Below, in pieces: positions 35,944-43,246 of a stretch of 64,000 nt of DNA. The DNA is from Nocardioides terrae (lineage in GTDB: Bacteria; Actinomycetota; Actinomycetes; Propionibacteriales; Nocardioidaceae). The notes below the pieces were generated by a model that was given only the letters and a program-made list of their open reading frames with translations, was not told the DNA's origin and searched no databases. Made by a program: the position numbers and the translations under genes. The stretch is from the NCBI RefSeq assembly GCF_900112345.1, contig NZ_FOLB01000002.1:350943-414942 (forward strand). Reading direction: 5' to 3'. Each line of letters starts with the position of its first letter. The first letter of the stretch is position 1.

Positions 35944-36927
35944 TCAGCGGGATAGCCGCAGCCGGTTGCGGAGGACCCCGATGCCCTCAACCTCCAGCTC
36001 GACCTCGTCGCCGTCCTTGAGGCGCTTGCCGATCTCGATGGGGCTGCCCGAGAGGACGGTGCCGGAGCCGAGCAGCTCGCCGGCGTGGATCGTGCGGCCG
36101 CGGCTCAGGTAGGCGACGGCGTCCTCGAAGGTGTGCTCGATGGACGCCGACGACCCGTCCGACCAGGTCTCGCCGTTGACGCGGGCGCTCATCTTGAGCT
36201 GGTAGGGGTCACCCAGCTCGTCGGCGGTGACGATCCAGGGGCCGACGGTGTTGGCGCCGTCGAAGTCCTTGCCCCGGGCCGGCCCGAGCCGGGAGGCCAT
36301 CACCTCGGTCTGCAGGTCGCGGCAGCTCCAGTCGTTGAAGATCGTGTAGCCGAAGATCGCCGCGCCGGCGTCGGCGGCGGTGAGGTTCCTCCCGGTCGTG
36401 CCGACGACCGCGGCGATCTCGAGCTCGTAGTCGACGTGGTGGGTGTCCGGCGGGGCGACGATCTCGTCCCCGGGGCCGCTCACCGAGAGGTGGTCGGCGT
36501 TGTAGTAGATGACCCGCTCCGCGAAGACCGCCGGCCGGCCGAAGTCACCGGTGGCGACGAGCCGCTCGTACTCGGCGTCGGGGTCCTCCGCCGCGGCGGC
36601 GAGGGTGCGGGCCATCCCGAGGAACGCGGGGGCGAGGTGCTCGATGAAGAGGGAGCAGTCGCGGAAGCGCGGCGGGTCCGGCAGCGGTGCCAGCAGCGTC
36701 ACCTCCGCGAGGTCGTACGCCGCGTCGGCCGGGTGCGAGTCGAGGATCGACTGCGCCTCGTCGAGGATCGCGGAGCCGGCCCGCACGAGAGCCAGCATCG
36801 AGGCGAACCGCGCGTCGCCCCGGGACGCCCGGGTGAAGCTGACGGCGGTCGAGCCGGTCGCGTCCAGGGCGCCGACGTGGACGCCGTTGCCCGAGCTGCT
36901 CGGGGCCTTGAAAGTGAAGAGCTTCAT
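35944..36927 (-). CDS. Fumarylacetoacetate hydrolase-family protein (first copy)
   Basis: A 327-residue FAH-fold enzyme cleaving or decarboxylating beta-diketo or 2-oxo acids. The divalent-metal ligands appear in VDYELEIAAVVG and TIFNDWSCRDLQTEV; GPARGKDFDGANTVGPWIVT is the catalytic loop. The C-terminus has the usual GDEVELEVEGIGVLRNRL. It heads the ten-gene minus-strand operon. ATG 36927 lies 116 bp from the PucR-like gene, and an inverted repeat (36970-36987) is in that gap. A second FAH gene at 39456 is divergent. Confidence 0.92.
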   Translation of the reverse strand: MKLFTFKAPSSSGNGVHVGALDATGSTAVSFTRASRGDARFASMLALVRAGSAILDEAQSILDSHPADAAYDLAEVTLLAPLPDPPRFRDCSLFIEHLAPAFLGMARTLAAAAEDPDAEYERLVATGDFGRPAVFAERVIYYNADHLSVSGPGDEIVAPPDTHHVDYELEIAAVVGTTGRNLTAADAGAAIFGYTIFNDWSCRDLQTEVMASRLGPARGKDFDGANTVGPWIVTADELGDPYQLKMSARVNGETWSDGSSASIEHTFEDAVAYLSRGRTIHAGELLGSGTVLSGSPIEIGKRLKDGDEVELEVEGIGVLRNRLRLSR

Positions 36928-36969
36928 GGGTCCTCTCCGATGTGTCGGTCATCACACTCGGAGCGGCGT

Positions 36970-36987
36970 GCCCTGTGCGTACAGGGC
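36970..36987. promoter_or_regulatory. Inverted repeat GCCCTGT-N4-ACAGGGC upstream of the catabolic operon
   Basis: A perfect 7-bp-arm inverted repeat lies 43 bp upstream of the first FAH gene, between it and the end of the PucR-like gene. It is positioned for control of the ten-gene operon, but could also be the end of the regulator transcript. Confidence 0.45.
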
Positions 36988-37043
36988 CCGTCGAGCCACT
37001 CTTGGGGTCGCTCACTGTCACGGCGTCACAAGCCGCGGCGCTC

Positions 37044-38723
37044 CTACCGGGGGTCGGGATGGCCCTGTGCCGGGCCTGTCGCGCTGAGCAGCTCGTGCAT
37101 CCTGAGCGCGGTGTGGAGGCGGAACCGGTCGTCGACGTTGCGGGTGTCGACCCCCAGCAGATCCTCGATCCGCGCGATCCGGTTGCGGACGGTGTTGTAG
37201 TGGACGTGCAGCTCGGCCGAGGTCGGTCCGAGGTGCCGGTCGTTCTGCAGGTAGGCACGCAGGGTCAGGACGTAGTCCGTGCCGCGGGTCTCGTCGGAGG
37301 AGATGATCGGTCCGAGCAGGTCGCGGACCGTGGTCCGCAGGTGCGACGGCGGCAGGCTCGCGACGCCGAGGATGCCGAGCTCGAACGCGCTGGTGACAGG
37401 GTCGGCCGCCGGGTTGCTGGTCACGATCTCGAACGCGGCCCGCGCCTCGTCGAACGACATGGAGAAGTCGGCCACCTCCGCGCACTGCCGGCCGACGCCG
37501 GCGGCGGCGCCGCGCAGCGCGGGCACGCGCGTGACGAGGTCCGTGAGCGTCCGGCGCAGGTCGGTCGCCGAGCGCGACCGATGTCCCACGACCGCGACGA
37601 CGCGACCGTGCCGATGGCTGGGCACGCAGGCCTCGAAGGCCTGCTGGAGCGCGCCGCTGACCTGCGCGAGCCGGACGTCGGCGAGCGGGGCGCCGGTGCG
37701 GTCGCCGACCACCACCACGTAGGCCTCCGGTGGCAGGACGACCCCCATCAGCGCAAGCCGCTGCCGGAACTCGGCGGCGTCGGCGACCCGCCCGCTGAAC
37801 AGCTGGTCGAACAGCTCCCCACCGACGCGCTGGAGGGTCCGCTCACGCTCGGTGGACCTGGCCAGCTGGAGCCGGAAGAGGGCCGTCGCGAGCTCGATCA
37901 TCGTCTGCGACGCCTCGTCGGGCCTGCGCGTGGCGATCACGCTCAGCACCACCCCCTCGGGCTCGGTGAGGGTCGCCCGCCAGGCGGTGAACGGGTTCCC
38001 CTCGCCGTACTCGCCGGCGGCGCGGACGAGGGTGCCGTCAGGCAGGCGGAGCTCGACGCGGGCACCGAGCTCGAGGGCGAGCAGGTCGAGCGCGGCGCCG
38101 GCGTCGGACTGCTGCGAGAAGCTCGTGGCGAGCCGGACGCAGTCAGCGGCGAACCGCCTCATCCTGTCGCGCTCGTCCTCGGCGCGGGCGGCGTGCGCTG
38201 CGGTCCGCCCCTCGACGTCCAGCTGGCGCAGGCGCACGGCGAGGTCGTGCGCGATGTCGGTGGCCGCGTGCTCCTCCCACTCCTTCCAGTCGTAGACGTT
38301 GCGCTGGGCGGCGTAGAGGACGCCGATCGTGGTGTCGGCGATGAGCAGGGGGACGGTCAGGGTGGCGAGGATGCCTTCGTTGTCGATGAGGCGCTTCATC
38401 AGCGGGACCCGGCGCCGGTCGTGGAGGTAGTCCCGGCTGACGTGGGGGCGGCCCTCGGCCGCGACCCGCCCTCCGATCCCCTCGCCGACCTTGAGCCGCC
38501 AGGCGGAGGCCATCTCGGTGGAGACCAGGCCGCGGTGAGCCCCCATCACGAGGTAGCCGTCGTCGATGAGACCGGTCCAGGAGACGTCGGAGCCGAGGAC
38601 GTCGACGATCTGGTCGACCGCCACCTGGAGGGCCTGGGTGACGTCGTTGGCGGCGAGCAGGCGCTGCAGGTAGCGCACCTTGAGGTGGGGGTCCACGGTG
38701 CGCTCGGTGGCGAGCTCGGTCAT
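37044..38723 (-). CDS. GAF- and PucR/CdaR-type HTH transcriptional regulator
   Basis: A 559-residue regulator. An N-terminal GAF-like domain (about residues 20-170; LKVGEGIGGRVAAEGRPHVS, VPLLIADTTIGVLYAAQRNV) is followed by a helical linker, a CdaR-type middle domain and the C-terminal PucR HTH_30: LRAYLQNDRHLGPTSAELHV then HYNTVRNRIARIEDLLG. Such proteins usually activate adjacent catabolic genes in response to a metabolite. ATG overlaps the TetR stop (38720-38723). It is co-oriented with the operon beginning at 36927. Confidence 0.9.
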   Translation of the reverse strand: MTELATERTVDPHLKVRYLQRLLAANDVTQALQVAVDQIVDVLGSDVSWTGLIDDGYLVMGAHRGLVSTEMASAWRLKVGEGIGGRVAAEGRPHVSRDYLHDRRRVPLMKRLIDNEGILATLTVPLLIADTTIGVLYAAQRNVYDWKEWEEHAATDIAHDLAVRLRQLDVEGRTAAHAARAEDERDRMRRFAADCVRLATSFSQQSDAGAALDLLALELGARVELRLPDGTLVRAAGEYGEGNPFTAWRATLTEPEGVVLSVIATRRPDEASQTMIELATALFRLQLARSTERERTLQRVGGELFDQLFSGRVADAAEFRQRLALMGVVLPPEAYVVVVGDRTGAPLADVRLAQVSGALQQAFEACVPSHRHGRVVAVVGHRSRSATDLRRTLTDLVTRVPALRGAAAGVGRQCAEVADFSMSFDEARAAFEIVTSNPAADPVTSAFELGILGVASLPPSHLRTTVRDLLGPIISSDETRGTDYVLTLRAYLQNDRHLGPTSAELHVHYNTVRNRIARIEDLLGVDTRNVDDRFRLHTALRMHELLSATGPAQGHPDPR

Positions 38724-39343
38724 CCGTCACTCCTTCGAGGCGACCGCCGGGTCCCGGGGGCGAGGATCCCGACGAGATATTGATCGAGCATCCGGAGCAG
38801 CTGCTCGGTGAGGTCGAAGGGCGGCGGGTCGTCGTCGATCCAGTTCGTCAGGATGATGAAGTACGACGCCGCGAGCACGAGCCCCGCAAGGGACACGTCC
38901 ACCGACGCGCGTACCTCCCCCGACTCCTGCCCGCGGGCGAGGAACCGCGTGAACTCCTCGGCCAGCGGCGGCTTGCGCAGGATGTTGGTCGCGTGGGCCG
39001 CCGCGCCGAGCAGGCGCACGGTCTCGGGCCTCGTCTCGCTGCTGACCCGCCCGAGCTCGACCATGTAGCGGCGCAGGATCTCCTCGACGGAGTGGTCCTC
39101 GAGGTGCTCGCTGCGTACCGCCGTGAGGGCGCGGTGCCGGCGGCGGGCGCTCCACTCGTCGAGCAGCGCGGTCTTGCGCGGGAAGTAGTTGAACACCGTG
39201 GCGCGCGCGACGTCGGAGCGCTCGGCGATGTCGTCCATCGTCGTGCTGTCGAAGCCGCGCTCGACGAACAGCTCGACGGCGGCTGCATAGACCTGGTCGC
39301 GCCGGCGCAACCGTCCGCGGGTGCGTCGGTCCGTCTCCACCAT
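38720..39343 (-). CDS. TetR-family transcriptional regulator of the catabolic island
   Basis: A 207-residue TetR protein. HTH: FDSTTMDDIAERSDVARATV then FNYFPRKTALLDEW. ATG 39343 follows GAGGAG by 8 nt; the longer in-frame start at 39475 would overlap the divergent gene. The 112-bp divergent gap with the second FAH gene holds a 28-bp perfect operator (39403-39430) and an abutting 18-bp near-palindrome. It is followed, with 4-bp overlap, by the PucR-like regulator, so the two regulators are co-transcribed. Confidence 0.92.
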   Translation of the reverse strand: MVETDRRTRGRLRRRDQVYAAAVELFVERGFDSTTMDDIAERSDVARATVFNYFPRKTALLDEWSARRRHRALTAVRSEHLEDHSVEEILRRYMVELGRVSSETRPETVRLLGAAAHATNILRKPPLAEEFTRFLARGQESGEVRASVDVSLAGLVLAASYFIILTNWIDDDPPPFDLTEQLLRMLDQYLVGILAPGTRRSPRRSDG

Positions 39344-39386
39344 GGGCGACTCCTCGTTCCGTCGTGGCCCTTGACGGCCCGAGCTC

Positions 39387-39430
39387 GTGTGACGTACGTT
39401 ACACGAACTTGGACGCCAGTCCAAGTTCGT
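39387..39430. promoter_or_regulatory. Tandem operators between TetR regulator and second FAH gene
   Basis: A perfect inverted repeat has arms ACGAACTTGGAC (39403-39414) and its complement at 39419-39430 around GCCA. Directly abutting it is an 18-bp near-palindrome, GTGTGACGTACGTTACAC (39387-39404), with one mismatched pair. They overlap by two bases. The plus-strand -10 is TATATA (39440-39445) and AGGAGG (39445-39450) precedes the FAH ATG, so a bound repressor would block the FAH promoter. Confidence 0.85.
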
Positions 39431-39455
39431 ACCGCAGTCTATATAGGAGGCCGGC

Positions 39456-40472
39456 ATGCGGCTCGTCACGTTCACGTCCGGCGGCGACTCCGAGCACCGC
39501 TTCGGCGTCTGGCACGCAGATCACGTCATCGAGCCGGCCGTCGTGCTGGCCGACCACGCCGCGCACTCAGCGGGCGAGACAGCGGCGGCGCACGCGCCGC
39601 AGGTCGCGACCGAGATGGTGGCCTTCTTCGAGTCCGGCGCCGACGGTCTCGCGCTCGCGAACGACGCGGTCGAGGCAGCGGTCAGCGCCCTCGAGCGGGG
39701 CGACCGGCTGGCAGGTCTGCACGACGCCGACGCCGTACGGCTGCTCGCGCCGGTGCCGCGGCCGCGCCGCATCCGCGACTACCTCACCTACAACGCGCAC
39801 GCCGCCGGCTCCGGGCTGGAGGTGCCGCCGGCGTTCGCGGCGATGCCGATCTGCTACAAGTGCAACGTCGAGACGATCGTCGGGCCGGGCGACGAGCTCC
39901 TGTGGCCGTCCTACACCGACCAGCTCGACTTCGAGCTCGAGCTGGGCTTCTTCGTGGGACGCGGCGGCCGAGACCTCACGCCGCAGGAGGCGGAGCCGCG
40001 CATCGCCGGCGTCACGATCTTCAACGACGTCAGCGCCCGCGACATCCAGTTCTTCGAGATGAGCCTGACCATCGGCCCGTCGAAGGGCAAGGACTTCTGC
40101 ACCGCCATGGGCCCCTGCGTCCTGACCATGGACGAGGTCGACGAGTGGTCGGTCGAGATGAGTGCGAGCGTCAACGGCGAGGTGTGGGCCTCGGGGTCCA
40201 CCAAGAACCGGCAGTTCTCCTTCGCCGAGGTGCTCGCCTGGGCGTCGCTCGACGAGGACGTGCATCCGGGCGAGTTCCTGGCCCTCGGCACCGTCGGCGG
40301 CGGTTGCGGGCTGGAGCTCGACCGCTGGGTCCAGCCCGGCGACGTCGTCGAGCTCGAGGCCTCCGGCGTCGGCGTCCTGCGCAACACCGTCGGCCAGCGG
40401 CGCACCCCGCCGGCAGGCGCCGGCGTCCCGAGCTATCAGGGCTCCCCCGCCGTCCACGTCGCCCACCACTAG
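39456..40472 (+). CDS. Fumarylacetoacetate hydrolase-family protein (second copy)
   Basis: A 338-residue FAH-fold enzyme distinct from the first copy. Metal ligands are in LDFELELGFFVGRGGRDLT and TIFNDVSARDIQFFEMSLT; the catalytic loop is GPSKGKDFCTAMGPCVLT. Domain order and C-terminal GDVVELEASGVGVLRNTVG are normal. The strong Shine-Dalgarno AGGAGG and operator just upstream suggest inducible high expression. It is followed after 29 bp by the MBL hydrolase gene, probably a two-gene operon. Confidence 0.92.
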   Translation: MRLVTFTSGGDSEHRFGVWHADHVIEPAVVLADHAAHSAGETAAAHAPQVATEMVAFFESGADGLALANDAVEAAVSALERGDRLAGLHDADAVRLLAPVPRPRRIRDYLTYNAHAAGSGLEVPPAFAAMPICYKCNVETIVGPGDELLWPSYTDQLDFELELGFFVGRGGRDLTPQEAEPRIAGVTIFNDVSARDIQFFEMSLTIGPSKGKDFCTAMGPCVLTMDEVDEWSVEMSASVNGEVWASGSTKNRQFSFAEVLAWASLDEDVHPGEFLALGTVGGGCGLELDRWVQPGDVVELEASGVGVLRNTVGQRRTPPAGAGVPSYQGSPAVHVAHH

Positions 40473-40501
40473 ACCCCTCGACCCGACAGGGAGGCACGAC
40501 C

Positions 40502-41452
40502 ATGACCGCTCCTCAGGACATCCCCTACGCCCGCGGGCTGCACCGGCTCACCGAGCACACGCACGCCTGGCTCGTTCCCGACGGCACCTGGGGCTGGAGC
40601 AACGCCGGCCTCGTGACCGGCGACGGCGAGGCGCTGCTCGTCGACACCCTCTTCGACCTCGCCATGACCCGCGAGATGCTCGCCGGCCTCGAGGGCCTCA
40701 CCCGCGACCACCCGATCAGGACCGTCGTCAACACACACGCCAACGGGGACCACTGGTTCGGCAACGAGCTCGTCGGCGACGCCGAGATCATCGCCTCCGC
40801 ACCGACTGCGGAGGAGATGCCCGCCAACGGTCCGGCGCTCATCCTCGGGATGCTCGACCAGCCGGGCGCGATCGGCCGCTTCGCCCGGCACATCTTCGAG
40901 CCCTTCGACTTCACCGACATCACGCCGACGGTCGCCACCCGCACCTTCGACGACACCCTCGAGCTCAGCGTCGGCGGCACCGCCGTCCAGCTGTTCAACC
41001 TCGGGCCGGCCCACACAGCGGGCGACTCCGTCGTCTTCGTCCCCTCCGAGCGGGTGCTGTACGCCGGCGACCTGCTCTTCATCGGCGGCACCCCCATCGC
41101 CTGGGCCGGTCCGATCAGTCACTGGATCGAGGCCTGCGACCGGATGATCGCCCTGGAGCCGGAGTTCGTGGTCCCCGGCCACGGGCCGGTCATCCCAGCC
41201 GACGGGATCCTCCAGGTGAGGGACTACTTGGAGTACGTCCGCGACGAGGCCGCGGTGCGCTACGAGAAAGGCATGTCCCCCGAGGACACGATGCGCGACA
41301 TCTCGCTGGACCGCTTCGACTCGCTGGACGAGAAGGGCCGCATCGCCCAGAACGTGCTGGCCGTCTACTACGAGCTCGACCCCACCTTCGAGCGCGTCGA
41401 CACGCGAGAGGTGTTCCGGCGCATCGCGTCGCTGGAGGGCTACTCCGACTGA
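40502..41452 (+). CDS. MBL-fold metallo-hydrolase
   Basis: A 316-residue metallo-beta-lactamase-fold protein. Zinc motif TVVNTHANGDHWFGNELVGD (20 quoted) gives HxNGDH rather than the common HxHxDH, so the second ligand is Asn here. Further metal-site segments are LGPAHTAGDSVVFVPSERVL, YAGDLLF and VVPGHGPVI. Substitution at the first motif occurs in some alkylsulfatase- or quorum-quenching-unrelated branches. The role in the pathway may be lactone or thioester hydrolysis. ATG 40502 has GGAGG 9 nt upstream. Confidence 0.87.
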   Translation: MTAPQDIPYARGLHRLTEHTHAWLVPDGTWGWSNAGLVTGDGEALLVDTLFDLAMTREMLAGLEGLTRDHPIRTVVNTHANGDHWFGNELVGDAEIIASAPTAEEMPANGPALILGMLDQPGAIGRFARHIFEPFDFTDITPTVATRTFDDTLELSVGGTAVQLFNLGPAHTAGDSVVFVPSERVLYAGDLLFIGGTPIAWAGPISHWIEACDRMIALEPEFVVPGHGPVIPADGILQVRDYLEYVRDEAAVRYEKGMSPEDTMRDISLDRFDSLDEKGRIAQNVLAVYYELDPTFERVDTREVFRRIASLEGYSD

Positions 41453-41512
41453 GTGCCGCGCCTGGTTCGATCGGGCGCGACGAATTGCCAGACGGGCCCT
41501 GAGCGGCTTCTG

Positions 41513-41541
41513 AGTGAAGGATAGTAGTATTATCCTTCACT
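41513..41541. promoter_or_regulatory. Palindromic operator and promoter of the Fic gene
   Basis: AGTGAAGGATA (41513-41523), seven bases, then TATCCTTCACT (41531-41541): perfect 11-bp arms in an unusually AT-rich stretch for this genome. It contains TAGTAT, a possible -10, and sits directly upstream of GAGGAGG and the Fic ATG. Since the Fic protein has a C-terminal winged-helix domain, autorepression is a reasonable inference. Confidence 0.7.
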
Positions 41542-41556
41542 GAGGAGGTCGAGCGA

Positions 41557-42867
41557 ATGGCCCACTGGGAACGCATACCGGTCGCGCCGGACTTTGCCGG
41601 CACCACCAGATCGGAGCGCCACGGTGGCAGCTACCTGCGGTACCACCCTGATCTGCTCTTGGAAGTCTCGAACGCTCTGCCTCCCGCCGTGATCGAGTAC
41701 GCCGCGGATGTGTCCACCGGGCTCGCGCGCCTGGGCGGTCGCTTGGCAGCGAACCCGCTTCCCGTGTTGTATGCGACCACCTTGCTTTCGGAGTCGATCT
41801 CCTCCTCCTGGATCGAGGGCATCCGAGCGACGCCGCGCGACGTCGCGATCGCACAGATCGGCGAGCCTGCTGCCACCCGCGCTGGTTCTCCCGCCGCGGG
41901 ACAGATCGTGCGCAACATAGCCGCGATGAAAGAAGCGATCGAGGTGCTGGGTTCGGCTTCCTGGGAGCAGAAGCACCTCTGCGACATCCACCATCAGCTT
42001 CTTCCGTGGCACCGTGTCGGCTACCGCGAAGAACAGGTGTGGATCGGCGGTACCAACAGTCTCAACGCCGACTATGCGGGCCCGCCCGCCGACAGAGTCG
42101 ACGCGTTGATGGATGACCTCCTGAAGTACGCAAACACCTCGGGAGAGTTGCCCATCATCCTGGCGGCCATCGTTCACGCTCAGTTCGAGACCGTTCACCC
42201 GTTCGAGGACGGCAACGGTCGCGTAGGGCGGGCACTCGTACACGGAGTCCTCAGGCGCGCTGGCCTCATCGACGGGGGCGTGATCTCGCTATCGACTGCA
42301 ATGCGACACGACGAGGAGGGCTACATCGCAGCGCTCACGCGATACCGCTACGACGGCGATCGACGCGCCACGGCCCTTGCCAGTTGGGTCGAGCAGTTCC
42401 TGACCTACGTTGAGGTCGCTATCGCCGCAACGAGCCACTTCGTCGACGCCGCGGTCAAGGTTCAAGAACGGTGGCGACAAGCCATCAGGGGCACCCGATC
42501 GGATGCTGCCCTGCACCGGGCACTTGACCTCGTCGGCGAGAACCCAGTGGTCTCCGCGCGATTCGTATCCGAAAACCTCAACATCACCGCAAGCCTCGCC
42601 CACCGGGTGCTCAAGCAGCTAGAAGCCGTCGAGATCGTCAAGCCTGCAAGCGGCAAGTACCGCAGATCGCAACTCTTCCAGGCCGACGACATCCTGAACC
42701 TCGTCTCGCTCGGCGCCGAAGGCGATGCCCGCACCACTCCTCCTGCGATCCAGGCCGCCAGCAGTGGCGCTGAGCTGACAGCTCGTTGTGGAGCCCCGAC
42801 CGCTCACGGATCGTGTCGCAACCGTGTGGTGAAGCTGGGCGACCACTGCTGGCGTCACGCCGGGTAG
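41557..42867 (+). CDS. Class II Fic-domain AMPylase with winged helix and Cys-rich tail
   Basis: A 436-residue Fic protein transferring AMP to target hydroxyls. The inhibitory helix motif [S/T]xxxE[G/N] is present as SSWIEGI near residue 86, N-terminal to the catalytic motif HPFEDGNGRVGRALVHGVLR (20 quoted) near residue 212, hence class II auto-inhibition. Residues about 325-385 form a winged helix (LNITASLAHRVLKQLEAVEI). The tail CGAPTAHGSCRNRV...DHCWRH looks like a small zinc-binding motif. Base composition is visibly less GC-rich than neighbours and it lies beside a tRNA, hinting at horizontal transfer. No antitoxin gene is adjacent. Confidence 0.9.
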   Translation: MAHWERIPVAPDFAGTTRSERHGGSYLRYHPDLLLEVSNALPPAVIEYAADVSTGLARLGGRLAANPLPVLYATTLLSESISSSWIEGIRATPRDVAIAQIGEPAATRAGSPAAGQIVRNIAAMKEAIEVLGSASWEQKHLCDIHHQLLPWHRVGYREEQVWIGGTNSLNADYAGPPADRVDALMDDLLKYANTSGELPIILAAIVHAQFETVHPFEDGNGRVGRALVHGVLRRAGLIDGGVISLSTAMRHDEEGYIAALTRYRYDGDRRATALASWVEQFLTYVEVAIAATSHFVDAAVKVQERWRQAIRGTRSDAALHRALDLVGENPVVSARFVSENLNITASLAHRVLKQLEAVEIVKPASGKYRRSQLFQADDILNLVSLGAEGDARTTPPAIQAASSGAELTARCGAPTAHGSCRNRVVKLGDHCWRHAG

Positions 42868-42930
42868 GCGTGCACCGTGCCAGACGCCGTTGCGTCCTGG
42901 CGTGTCCCGCGCTCGATTGCCAGGACACGC

Positions 42931-42975
42931 AAGAGGGGCACGATCCGGCGCGTTGCGCCGGATCGCGCCCCTCTT
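42931..42975. terminator. Long hairpin terminator between Fic gene and tRNA-Arg
   Basis: Arms of 21 nt (42931-42951 and 42955-42975) with a single A/C mismatch and a GTT loop. Placed 8 bp from the tRNA-Arg 3' end and downstream of Fic, it can terminate both converging transcripts. A weaker 8-bp-arm hairpin (GTGTCC/GGACAC region, 42899-42930) lies on the Fic side. Confidence 0.85.
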
Positions 42976-42982
42976 GACTCTG

Positions 42983-43055
42983 CGCGCCCGTAGGGATTCG
43001 AACCCCAAACCTTCTGATCCGTAGTCAGATGCTCTATCCGTTGAGCTACGGGCGC
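42983..43055 (-). tRNA. tRNA-Arg (ACG)
   Basis: A 73-nt cloverleaf on the minus strand: acceptor GCGCCCG pairs with CGGGCGC, discriminator G, anticodon loop CTACGGA (anticodon ACG, A34 expected to become inosine), T-loop TTCGAAT. CCA is not encoded. A strong hairpin terminator follows. Confidence 0.97.
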
Positions 43056-43246
43056 ATGCCGCGTGCTGGGCACGACGACGCGTCGAGAATAGCGGACCCC
43101 GTCCGCGATCCCGAAATCGTGATCCGCTCAGGGCCGCGGCCCTTGCTGTTGTGCGAAGATCGCGCCGGCGGCACGGTCGTGGCGGTCGGAGAGCGGCCCG
43201 AGCGCGCGGCGATCCGGTCAGACCGCGCTCGAGCAGAGGGGGAGCG

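Noticed and set aside
27241..41452. Tryptophan/kynurenine degradation cluster
   Set aside because: Apart from one cyclase-family protein, there is no tryptophan dioxygenase, kynureninase or hydroxyanthranilate gene.
42899..42975. Attenuator or riboswitch between Fic gene and tRNA-Arg
   Set aside because: Position after both converging genes and long perfect stems fit terminators; no downstream gene would be controlled.
41460..43055. Integrated island bounded by tRNA-Arg attachment sites
   Set aside because: No duplicated tRNA 3' end and no integrase were found near the Fic gene; only its lower GC suggests transfer.
43130..43143. AGGGCCGCGGCCCT palindrome upstream of the LuxR-type regulator as a second operator copy
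   Set aside because: Its sequence differs from the 44560-44573 palindrome at most positions, and GC palindromes of this length are frequent here.
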